This document shows positions 1 to 6,067 of a stretch of DNA of 7,778 nucleotides, piece by piece; the stretch's first letter is position 1, and each line of letters starts with the position of its first letter. The DNA comes from Flavobacteriales bacterium (GTDB lineage Bacteria > Bacteroidota > Bacteroidia > Flavobacteriales_D > Sanyastnellaceae): contig CANHYZ010000088.1 of NCBI GenBank assembly GCA_947464885.1, positions 1 through 7,778 on the forward strand. The letters are read 5' to 3'. Position numbers and translations under genes: made by a program. The notes beneath the pieces were generated by a model. It searched no databases, was not told the origin of the DNA, and was given only the letters and a program-made list of their open reading frames with translations.

Positions 1-69
1 AGAGAGGATAGGGCGTGTTTCATGAAGTTGGAAAAATTAAAATCTAATGACTATGTAAAGTCGGTGTAG
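1..69 (+). CDS. Possible 3' end of an upstream gene (partial)
   Basis: The first reading frame is open from the window edge for 22 codons and ends in TAG at 67-69. The peptide ends in MKLEKLKSNDYVKSV, a lysine-rich, plausible C-terminus. The other two forward frames are closed early. The segment is too short to identify a family, and 22 open codons can occur by chance. A competing reading is the start of a leftward gene: an ATG on the minus strand at 23-21 opens MKHALSS and stays open to the edge, which would make this a divergent intergenic region. I cannot choose between them from the window alone. Confidence 0.3.
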   Translation, partial: REDRACFMKLEKLKSNDYVKSV

Positions 70-95
70 ACGGCGAATCAAGTGTAAGGTTTAAT

Positions 96-109
96 TTCGA
101 CCGGTCGAA
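96..109. repeat. Perfect 14-bp palindrome upstream of the membrane protein gene
   Basis: TTCGACCGGTCGAA is identical to its own reverse complement and ends 22 bases before the ATG at 132. It could be an operator half-site pair for a dimeric regulator or a weak hairpin in the leader. No second copy is seen in the window. The position is suggestive of regulation of the downstream gene, but chance cannot be excluded. Confidence 0.4.
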
Positions 110-131
110 TAATATCCGCAAGAAAGGAAAC

Positions 132-1721
132 ATGAAAGAGGTAATTCAGAAAGCGTGGTTTGGAAAGCTCTTATCCGGTCTTCTGTTTTTGTTTTTCGCA
201 TTCCCCTTTTTGGTTGCAGACCATTTTACCACGCTGGACGGTCCGGGCCATATTCATAATGCTAAGGTCATTCATGCACTGCTCACGCAATCAGACAGTT
301 TGTTTGAGCGCTATTTCCAGCTGAACACGTTTATCTCACCCAATTTACTGGGACATTACATCTTGCTAGGGGTCGTGTTGGTAGTCGGAGAAGACTACGC
401 AGATCGAACAATGCTAGTGCTGTGCATGCTCACTCAGTTTGCGTCGCTGCAATATTTCGTGCGTTCATTGAAGCTGCCGTTTCCGCTAGCATTACTCCCT
501 ATCTGCTTTCTGATTAATACTCCCTTATTCTCCGGTTTTTACAGTTTTAGTTTGGGTGTTGCAGCAATGTTTTGGACGGCAGGATACGCTGTGCATCATA
601 TCAATAAGCTTTGGGAGGGCGTGCAGGTGCGGTTTGAAATGATCATACTCGCCGCGCTGTTGGTGCTGGTTTACCTGCTCCATTTGGTTCCGGCGGTCAT
701 TGCCTGTGCTATGGTGGCAATTGCGTACGTATTGAGTGCTTTCAATCGAATTCCGGATCATCAATGGCGTTGGCGCATGTTATTGCGGAGTATGCAGCCT
801 TTGTTTTTCGCCGCACTGCCGGTGGTGCTATTGATAGCCATCTATCAGCTTCATGATGCCGAAACCTCGAACTACGTTTTTATTGAAAAACCTGAACTAT
901 GGCGGCAATGGGGCGTCATGCAAGGATTCATCATTAATCACCGACATGAGTTTGCCTTTACTCGCTGGTATTGGATGGTGCCCGCGGTGGCACTGATTGC
1001 GGACATTGTCTTGTCAATGTTTAATGGTCTTAAAATTTATCGGGCGTCATTCCCCAAGCAGGCATTGCTCATGCTTGTCGGTTATGCACTGATGCTTGCA
1101 GCGCTGTACTTTGTGATGCCGGATGCATCCAGTGGTGGCGGGGCGCTTACGGTGCGTCTGAATTATCTGCTGGTGACCGTTATGTCCATCTTTATCTTTT
1201 CGTGTATACGTACATCCCTTTTGCAATGGCTTGCCGTAGGCGTGTTGGTCATCGTATCGTTTGATCACGCGCACAAAATTCTAAACTATCATAACGAGCA
1301 ATCTTATTTCATGCGGGATATCCGTGAAATGAAGTCTGCTATTCGAGAGCCGGGTGTATTGCTTGTTCACCGTTTTCGATACGACTGGCCCCTGGAACAC
1401 GTGACAAAATATTTGGGTAATCATCACGATGTAGTCATGGTCGATGCACTGGGTGCTCACAAGATTTACGCCCCGGTGATGTGGAAGCCCGACTTCAGAA
1501 ATCGCGAAGAACTCGTGGCCATGTTTGATAAAGGCTGGCAACGCAATCCGCAAGAGATCTTGGACATTTTTCCTTCGGAACACCTCTATGTGTTAACGAT
1601 AGGCAACGTGCCGGCTGAAGATAGTGTGGCTTATGCGGCTTGGGTGATGGAACTTCGGGCTCGCGGTGCTCAAGAAACATGGTCGACCGACAGTTTAATG
1701 CATCTTTATTCCATCAAATAG
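132..1721 (+). CDS. Large multi-pass membrane protein, candidate GT-C-like glycosyltransferase
   Basis: A 529-residue integral membrane protein. A first membrane segment lies at about residues 12-29, then an extracytoplasmic loop with an acidic/histidine patch (DGPGHIH, D36, H40, H42), then roughly nine to eleven further hydrophobic segments to about residue 380, and a soluble C-terminal domain of about 145 residues. A short loop with acidic residues after the first helix followed by many helices and a soluble tail is the usual plan of GT-C glycosyltransferases, which use lipid-linked sugars; the family assignment is inference, as no clear motif such as the GT39 DE...PP pair is present. The start is supported by a purine-rich AAGGAAAC just before the ATG, one of the better ribosome-binding sites in the window. 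It stands alone, with a tRNA 23 bp downstream. An unrelated polytopic membrane protein of unknown function is the main alternative. Confidence 0.8.
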   Translation: MKEVIQKAWFGKLLSGLLFLFFAFPFLVADHFTTLDGPGHIHNAKVIHALLTQSDSLFERYFQLNTFISPNLLGHYILLGVVLVVGEDYADRTMLVLCMLTQFASLQYFVRSLKLPFPLALLPICFLINTPLFSGFYSFSLGVAAMFWTAGYAVHHINKLWEGVQVRFEMIILAALLVLVYLLHLVPAVIACAMVAIAYVLSAFNRIPDHQWRWRMLLRSMQPLFFAALPVVLLIAIYQLHDAETSNYVFIEKPELWRQWGVMQGFIINHRHEFAFTRWYWMVPAVALIADIVLSMFNGLKIYRASFPKQALLMLVGYALMLAALYFVMPDASSGGGALTVRLNYLLVTVMSIFIFSCIRTSLLQWLAVGVLVIVSFDHAHKILNYHNEQSYFMRDIREMKSAIREPGVLLVHRFRYDWPLEHVTKYLGNHHDVVMVDALGAHKIYAPVMWKPDFRNREELVAMFDKGWQRNPQEILDIFPSEHLYVLTIGNVPAEDSVAYAAWVMELRARGAQETWSTDSLMHLYSIK

Positions 1722-1744
1722 CGTGTGTATATTCGCGCGCCCTT

Positions 1745-1816
1745 GGCCCCGTAGTTCAATGGATAGAATAGAAGTTTCCTAAACTTTTGATATGGGTTCG
1801 ATTCCCGTCGGGGCTA
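1745..1816 (+). tRNA. tRNA-Arg (anticodon CCU)
   Basis: A complete 72-nt cloverleaf can be drawn. Acceptor: 1745-1751 pairs with 1809-1815 over seven positions (first pair G-U), discriminator A at 1816. D stem GTTC/GAAT at 1754-1757 and 1766-1769. Anticodon stem GAAGT/ACTTT at 1771-1775 and 1783-1787 with loop TTCCTAA, anticodon CCT at 1778-1780, reading AGG. Variable loop TGAT. T stem ATGGG/CCCGT with loop TTCGATT at 1797-1803. CCA is not encoded; the gene is followed by CTA and then six T at 1820-1825, which may help end transcription. A possible promoter element TATATTCG (one base off TAnnTTTG) lies at 1728-1735, ten bases before the mature 5' end, without an obvious -33 box. tRNA genes are common integration sites, relevant to the copy next door. 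Confidence 0.95.
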
Positions 1817-1841
1817 CTATTTTTTGCCGGATGTTTTAATT

Positions 1842-1922
1842 GTCGATTTCGTTCAATGGATAAAATATCTCGGCTCAGCCGAGACTAAACTTTTGATAGG
1901 GGTTCGATTCCCGTCAGGGTTA
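1842..1922 (+). pseudogene. Degenerate duplicate of the tRNA-Arg gene with palindromic replacement
   Basis: Two blocks match the intact tRNA. Positions 1851-1867 equal 1754-1770 with one mismatch (D arm), and 1885-1922 equal 1779-1816 with three mismatches (3' anticodon arm, variable loop, T arm, 3' acceptor strand). Between them, the eight bases GAAGTTTC of the real gene are replaced by 17 bases that form a palindrome. The 5' acceptor strand is not conserved: only about three of seven pairs remain, the D stem has lost its C-G pair, and one T-stem pair is G-G. It therefore cannot be an ordinary tRNA. The end of the match lies 16 bases before the HEPN gene's ATG. Most likely a relic of tandem duplication or of integration of an element into the tRNA; a retained tRNA-like RNA is possible but unproven. 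Confidence 0.85.
1868..1884. repeat. 17-bp palindrome inside the pseudo-tRNA
   Basis: TCTCGGCT, a single C, then AGCCGAGA: eight-base arms that are exact reverse complements. As RNA it would form a seven- to eight-pair hairpin. Its borders coincide exactly with the break in similarity to the intact tRNA, so it replaces the 5' side of the anticodon stem and the first anticodon base rather than being random divergence. Confidence 0.85.
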
Positions 1923-1938
1923 GTCGTTGTATTTTTAC

Positions 1939-2355
1939 ATGCAAATGAATGCTCAAGATATCCGTTGGAAGCAACGATTTGAAAACTTTGACAGGGCTTT
2001 TTATAGCCTCAAAGAAGCCGTTGAGTTAGCGCATTTGAATGAATTGGAACGTAATGGCCTCGTTCAGCGATTTGAGTTCACGCTTGAGCTTGCTTGGAAG
2101 GTCATGAAGGATTTTCTCATCGAACAAGGCTTTGAGTTTAACCCATCTCCAAAGGACACTTTCCGTCAGGCGCAAAATGCGAAGTATATCAATTATGCCC
2201 AGGCACTTATCGATGGTCTAGATATTCGAAATGTCTTATCACATGATTATAGCGGAGAAAAGTTTGCTCTTTCGGAGACAGTCCTTCGATCAGATGTGTT
2301 TCCTGCGATTTCCTCATTGCATGCCTTCTTTATTAATCAAATTAAATCTGCATAG
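1939..2355 (+). CDS. HEPN-fold nucleotidyltransferase-binding protein (HI0074/HepT-like; likely toxin)
   Basis: A 138-residue, mostly helical protein of the HI0074 (nucleotidyltransferase substrate-binding) family, judged from the pattern RW..RF.NF..A at the N-terminus, RFEFTLELAWK at 44-54, and IRNVLSHDY at 96-104. The last holds an exact R-x4-H-x-Y motif (R97, H102, Y104). In studied HepT/MntA pairs, R and H are the RNase residues and the partner adds AMP to the tyrosine to silence the toxin; HI0074 itself was first described as the substrate-binding half of a two-subunit nucleotidyltransferase, so both roles should be kept open. The partner gene follows 8 bp downstream, so the two are surely co-transcribed. 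I place the start at ATG 1939; an upstream TTG at 1927 is in frame but adds residues with no family likeness, and ATG 1945 is possible. No Shine-Dalgarno sequence is seen. The gene starts directly after the pseudo-tRNA. Confidence 0.88.
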   Translation: MQMNAQDIRWKQRFENFDRAFYSLKEAVELAHLNELERNGLVQRFEFTLELAWKVMKDFLIEQGFEFNPSPKDTFRQAQNAKYINYAQALIDGLDIRNVLSHDYSGEKFALSETVLRSDVFPAISSLHAFFINQIKSA

Positions 2356-2363
2356 CCTTCCAC

Positions 2364-2684
2364 ATGAATAAGGTCCTCAATGAATATGGACTGTCTGTTC
2401 GTGATATGGAGGAGATTTACCGCATCCTGAAATCACACCCCGAAATCGCACTAGTCCATATTTTTGGCAGTAGAGCCAAAGGAAATTATCATAGCGGAAG
2501 CGACATTGATTTAGCCATCATGAATCATGGGGTCGATGCCCAGGTAATCGACAGAGTGCTTCTGGAAATACGCGAAAGTTCATTGCCGTTATTGGTTGAC
2601 TTGGTCGACTATAATGCTCTTAGTCAACCGGCATTCAAAGATCACATCCAACGAGTTGGCAAGGTCTTTTATTCTTCCATCTAA
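2364..2684 (+). CDS. MNT-domain nucleotidyltransferase (HI0073/MntA-like; likely antitoxin)
   Basis: A 106-residue minimal nucleotidyltransferase of the polymerase-beta superfamily. The diagnostic motif is complete: G35-S36, ten residues, D47-x-D49 (GSRAKGNYHSGSDID), with a probable third metal-binding carboxylate at D79 in LLVDLVDY. Length is normal for single-domain MNT proteins, and there is no fused substrate-binding domain; that function is supplied by the gene just upstream, as in HI0073/HI0074. In HEPN-MNT toxin-antitoxin systems this enzyme uses ATP to AMPylate the toxin's tyrosine, neutralising it. All catalytic residues are present, so the module looks intact. Order here is toxin first, antitoxin second, 8 bp apart. 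Some copies of this family are annotated only as nucleotidyltransferase-domain protein; the antitoxin role is inferred from the pairing. Confidence 0.9.
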   Translation: MNKVLNEYGLSVRDMEEIYRILKSHPEIALVHIFGSRAKGNYHSGSDIDLAIMNHGVDAQVIDRVLLEIRESSLPLLVDLVDYNALSQPAFKDHIQRVGKVFYSSI

Positions 2685-2765
2685 AGGGTTGTCCCCACGC
2701 ACTTTTTGATTTCTCTCACGCTCTCCCAAAGCAAGGGTCATCCCATTTGCCTTTTCGCTTCCTGA

Positions 2766-2779
2766 TGTTTGGTCAAACA
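2766..2779. repeat. Short inverted repeat before the exported protein gene
   Basis: TGTTTG, two bases, then CAAACA: six-base arms, 13 bases upstream of the ATG at 2793. It could be an operator or a small leader hairpin. The arms are short and low in complexity, so chance is a real possibility. Confidence 0.3.
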
Positions 2780-2792
2780 AAAACCAAACAAC

Positions 2793-3392
2793 ATGAAAAC
2801 AATTCAATTACTGGCCACTGGATTTTTCTTGTGGGCAACTCTCAATGCATGTGCACAGGTGAATACGCAGGAGCCAAGCGTGGCGCCCGAATGCAAATCC
2901 AACTATATCACGTTGGGAACAGGAATCAATTCCAATTATGGAATGGCTGGTGTCGGCGTCGACATCAAAATGCTCGATAAATTGCAGGTCGGTTTGTCCG
3001 GAGGTATTGGTTCATGGGGATTTAAAACTGCAGGTGAACTTCGTTATTTCTACAGTGGTTGCATGCAGCAAGGCAGCGCACTCACTGCTGGTCTTGCCTA
3101 CGCTACCGGTTTGCCGGAAATGGAAATCGAAATGGAATTATCCAATGAGGAAACCAAAACAGTGAAGTTGGAGCTTAATGCCCAAACCAATTTGCAACTA
3201 GCGTGGTATCGAGCGTTTAAAGTCCAGCAGAATCATCGCTTCTTCATACAAGCCGGCTATTCATTCCCTATCAGTGGAATATCGTACCGCGTCATTTCTG
3301 GCGAAACACTTTCTGACGTCTCAAAAACAACCGTGCGTATGATGGCTCCCGGAGGGATTATCGTGGCGGTTGGATTCGGATTCGGTATCTGA
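2793..3392 (+). CDS. Small exported protein, probable outer-membrane beta-barrel or lipoprotein
   Basis: A 199-residue protein with a clear signal peptide: MKTIQLLATGFFLWATLNAC followed by AQ. Cleavage after A-C-A before Q22 is the common Bacteroidota signal-peptidase I pattern; LNAC at 17-20 could also be read as a poor lipobox with Cys20 lipidated. The mature part shows alternating glycine-rich amphipathic stretches (GTGINSNYGMAGVGVDI, LQVGLSGGIGSWGF, FFIQAGYSFPISGISYRV) and ends in GGIIVAVGFGFGI, typical of small outer-membrane beta-barrels. Cysteines at 34 and 90 could form a disulfide. I place the start at this ATG because it begins the signal peptide; an in-frame TTG at 2769 would put eight polar residues in front of it. 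No family is recognised. It converges with the glycosyltransferase gene, and the 103 bp between their stops shows only weak inverted repeats. Confidence 0.75.
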   Translation: MKTIQLLATGFFLWATLNACAQVNTQEPSVAPECKSNYITLGTGINSNYGMAGVGVDIKMLDKLQVGLSGGIGSWGFKTAGELRYFYSGCMQQGSALTAGLAYATGLPEMEIEMELSNEETKTVKLELNAQTNLQLAWYRAFKVQQNHRFFIQAGYSFPISGISYRVISGETLSDVSKTTVRMMAPGGIIVAVGFGFGI

Positions 3393-3495
3393 TGGGCTCA
3401 AGGATAAACGCGTCGAAAGGAAACTCTGAAAAATGTGCGTAAGGCCGAGCGCTGGAATCTGCAGCTCGTCTAGGCCGCAGCAAAAAACGGTTTGG

Positions 3496-5163
3496 TTACT
3501 TCTGAAATCTGTATATTTTGAAGATGCCGTCAAAATCGACCGATTCTTGAGGGGGGCCGTATCGCAAGGTCAGGTAAGACAGCAGTCCGTTGTTCGGATA
3601 GGCCAATGCAAGGTTTCCATCGAATAGCGAAATAGATTTTATTTTATCGGTATCTATTTTTAGTCCTGCAGTATCGTTTGCAACAAGAATATTATTTCTC
3701 AGTAATTCTCTGCGTAAACCCTCTTTGTATCGAACATAACTATTGTCATCGCAAATCTTCTGGCCTGCGGTGTCACGCATGTGGTAATGACCATTAAAAA
3801 AAATTGCGGAATTGAAATAGTAGGTGAAGTCAAAATCAAAATAACCGGGACCAATGATGCTCAAGTCGGAGTGATTAGCCAATGTTTTGAATTGTTCAAC
3901 AGCTTTTCGCTGATCTACCGTATAGTCTGGAACCGCTTCGAAATTGAACAGGAATGCCGAAACAATCGCTGCACGAGCAATCCATAGAATGACTTTGTTC
4001 CGAATAGAATCTGCCATTAGCACAACCAGAATGAGCAACGATGGAATAGTGAAACAGAAGTAGCGATCAATAAAAATGGGTAGCAATGAGGAGATTAAAA
4101 ACCCGCTTATAAGTGGAACTCCCGACCAGCAGATGATTAGAATGTGTGAGGGAGCAAGTTTATTTCTCGAAATTGCAATGGGTATTGCAATCAACGAAAT
4201 TGAGAAGACCACGAGTGTAATCCATGGGTTTATCTGAAATGGCTCGAACAATTTTCCAACGGTTATAAGCAGCAGGAAAAGGCTGCCTGTAATAAAAGCA
4301 GTCGCTGTGTCACCCTTTTTTTGAGAATAGAACGATATACCCGCATATATACCAATAATGGAAATAATAAATAGGGCTAAATAGCCATTCAAAAACGCTT
4401 CCAACAGAGAGGTAAATTGCTGAACATCGGGGTATGTAATTGTCCTACCATATTCATTGCGCGTTATCAAAAATCGCTGAAGGCAATAGACCCCAAGAGG
4501 TAAATAGCAAATGACAACGATTGCAGTGGATGCAATCATTTTTCTGAGCATGGTAATTCTGAATTCCCGGAACGCGACAAGCACGAACCAACAAGCAGCA
4601 ACCATAATCCAGCCGAAATAATGCGCAGAGCATGTGATGATAGTTGCAATTGACCAGAGAAGTTGGTATCTAATAGATTTTGTCTCGTAAACCAACAGGA
4701 AGAAATAAGCCATATACAGAGAGCCTGCAATAAGGACACAATAAGCCCGGTCTAAATGAGCGGCATTCATGAGTTGGTTTGACGAGAGGTATAGAATTGA
4801 GCTAAGAACTACACCTGCAGGAGAAAGAATGCGTTGACTCAATTTGAAAAATGGAATGGCCCCCAGACTTATCAGAATAGTAGGCAGCCAACGCAGTGTT
4901 TTTAATTCAGTTCCAAAAAGCTCTGTCCACAGATGGAGCATAAGTTCGAATGTTGGCGGATTGTTCGTTTCGAGTACGATAGGGATCAGCCGTGAAGGAG
5001 GTAATTGCGAGAAGTAAAGCGTGAAGGGTTCATCGCGGCTAAGCGACAGCTGATCGTTGTTCCATCCGCGAATGATTAAATTAACCAAGAAGATGAGCAG
5101 CAGGAAACCATTACTCTTACTGAGTAAGTGCTGATATTTGGCCGGGAATGAGAAAAAATTCAC
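3496..5163 (-). CDS. GT39/PMT-like membrane glycosyltransferase
   Basis: A 555-residue protein with about ten to twelve membrane segments and a soluble C-terminal part from about residue 430. After the first helix (about 18-32) comes SRDEPFTLYF with the acidic pair D44-E45, then TNNPPTFELMLHLW at 66-79 and LRWLPTILISLGAIPFF, the sequence signature of GT-C family 39 enzymes (PMT_2/ArnT/RgtA-like), where the loop aspartate is the catalytic base. Such enzymes take a sugar from an undecaprenyl- or dolichyl-phosphate donor and add it to lipid A, a polysaccharide or protein on the outer face of the inner membrane; donor and acceptor are unknown here. The start is GTG at 5163-5161: an in-frame TAA lies just upstream and no other Met codon occurs for about 70 residues. 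The gene is AT-rich compared with the genes to its right. It is divergent from the nitroreductase gene, with 57 bp between the starts. Confidence 0.88.
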   Translation of the reverse strand: MNFFSFPAKYQHLLSKSNGFLLLIFLVNLIIRGWNNDQLSLSRDEPFTLYFSQLPPSRLIPIVLETNNPPTFELMLHLWTELFGTELKTLRWLPTILISLGAIPFFKLSQRILSPAGVVLSSILYLSSNQLMNAAHLDRAYCVLIAGSLYMAYFFLLVYETKSIRYQLLWSIATIITCSAHYFGWIMVAACWFVLVAFREFRITMLRKMIASTAIVVICYLPLGVYCLQRFLITRNEYGRTITYPDVQQFTSLLEAFLNGYLALFIISIIGIYAGISFYSQKKGDTATAFITGSLFLLLITVGKLFEPFQINPWITLVVFSISLIAIPIAISRNKLAPSHILIICWSGVPLISGFLISSLLPIFIDRYFCFTIPSLLILVVLMADSIRNKVILWIARAAIVSAFLFNFEAVPDYTVDQRKAVEQFKTLANHSDLSIIGPGYFDFDFTYYFNSAIFFNGHYHMRDTAGQKICDDNSYVRYKEGLRRELLRNNILVANDTAGLKIDTDKIKSISLFDGNLALAYPNNGLLSYLTLRYGPPQESVDFDGIFKIYRFQK

Positions 5164-5220
5164 GGTTGAAAATTACTTATAACCATTTTTGAGCCTTCGA
5201 TTTTGAAAAGTACGAGTAGT

Positions 5221-5958
5221 ATGGATTCTCTAAAATGTGATTTGCTGAATTGTTTTGACTTCATTGTAAACACGCGTCGTGCGATACGCAAATTTCATCC
5301 AACCGATTATGACCCCGAGGCGGTTACACGAAGCTTGGCTCGTGCGCACCTTGCGCCTAGCAGCAGCAACATGCAGTTGTGGGAGTTTTATCGTGTGAAT
5401 ACACCCGATAAAATGAAGGAACTGTCGCGCTACTGCATGGGTCAGAACACCACCGAAACAGCGCGCGAGATGGTGGTCGTTGTTGTTCGCCCCGATTTGT
5501 GGCGCAACCGTGCCCGCAGCAATTATGAGTTCGTTAAAACCAACTTGGGTGACCGCCCTGCGTTCAAGGGAAGGAGCGCATTAACCTATTACGGCAAACT
5601 CATGCCCATCCTCTATAACAACGATCCATTCGGAATTCGGGGAGGCATCAAGATGCTCGTCGCTTGGTTTATTGGTCTTCGCCGCCCGATGGTTCGGCAG
5701 GTGAATCGAACCGATATGCGCATCGTTGCGCATAAAAGCGCCGCTCTTGCAGCCCAAACGTTCATGCTCTCCATGGTTGCTGAAGGCCATGATACTTGCC
5801 CTGTTGAAGGATTCGACAGTAAACGCCTGAAGAAGTTACTGAATTTGCCGTCACGCGCAGAAATCAATATGGTAATCACCTGTGGTAAGCGTATTCCTGA
5901 AGGAATCTATGGCCCACGCTTCCGTGTTCCTTTGGAAGAGGTTGTGTTTACTGTTTAG
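5221..5958 (+). CDS. Nitroreductase-family FMN-dependent oxidoreductase
   Basis: A 245-residue flavoprotein of the nitroreductase superfamily. Seen: NTRRAIRKF at 17-25 (phosphate/FMN-binding arginines), APSSSNMQLWEF at 45-56 (second FMN-contact motif), and HKSAALAAQTFMLSMVAEGHDTCPVEGFD at about 161-189, the conserved helix and turn near the flavin, followed by INMVITCGKR. Members act as homodimers and reduce nitro, quinone, enone or similar groups with NAD(P)H; the substrate here is unknown. The middle part, about 118-160, is long and has a hydrophobic stretch (GGIKMLVAWFIGL) near several arginines, suggesting a subgroup-specific lid or membrane contact. Start at ATG 5221; an in-frame TTG at 5203 is less likely. 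It is transcribed in the same direction as the aminotransferase 109 bp further on, but that gap holds its own promoter. Confidence 0.88.
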   Translation: MDSLKCDLLNCFDFIVNTRRAIRKFHPTDYDPEAVTRSLARAHLAPSSSNMQLWEFYRVNTPDKMKELSRYCMGQNTTETAREMVVVVVRPDLWRNRARSNYEFVKTNLGDRPAFKGRSALTYYGKLMPILYNNDPFGIRGGIKMLVAWFIGLRRPMVRQVNRTDMRIVAHKSAALAAQTFMLSMVAEGHDTCPVEGFDSKRLKKLLNLPSRAEINMVITCGKRIPEGIYGPRFRVPLEEVVFTV

Positions 5959-5981
5959 TTATGGTCTTTGGCGCCGGTTGG

Positions 5982-6010
5982 TTGTTCACACCCCGTATTG
6001 ATTATATTTG
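5982..6010 (+). promoter_or_regulatory. Predicted Bacteroidota-type promoter for the aminotransferase operon
   Basis: TTG at 5982-5984, 18-base spacer, then TATATTTG at 6003-6010, an exact match to the TAnnTTTG -7 box of the Bacteroidota primary sigma factor. The spacing falls in the known range for this phylum. Transcription would begin a few bases downstream, giving a leader of about 50 nt before the ATG at 6068. This is the best promoter match I found in the window. Confidence 0.6.
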
Positions 6011-6028
6011 TAAGCCTTAGAACAAATT

Positions 6029-6045
6029 CTGCCTTTAACCGGCAG
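6029..6045 (+). other. Small hairpin in the aminotransferase leader
   Basis: CTGCC and GGCAG are five-base complementary arms around a seven-base loop (TTTAACC), lying between the predicted promoter and the start codon. It is not followed by a T-run, so it is not a terminator. It may affect translation or mRNA stability, or be chance. Confidence 0.35.
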
Positions 6046-6067
6046 CTAACCAAACTAATCACCCGGT

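Noticed and set aside
1281..1583. Minus-strand 100-codon open frame
   Set aside because: Antisense to the first membrane protein, no recognisable motifs.
1817..1841. Stand-alone terminator between the tRNA and its copy
   Set aside because: Six T follow the tRNA but no separate GC-rich stem precedes them.
1927..1938. TTG start for the HEPN gene
   Set aside because: Adds YFY residues unlike the family N-terminus; ATG at 1939 is adjacent and fits better.
3446..3468. Imperfect hairpin between the convergent genes as a terminator
   Set aside because: Stem has a bulge and is not followed by a T-run on either strand; the nearby homopolymer (3482-3487) is on the wrong side for this stem.
3433..3627. 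Forward 64-codon open frame across the convergent stops
   Set aside because: Mostly overlaps the 3' end of the GT39-like gene, with no coding features or signal sequence.
5613..5879. Minus-strand 88-codon open frame
   Set aside because: Antisense shadow of the nitroreductase gene.
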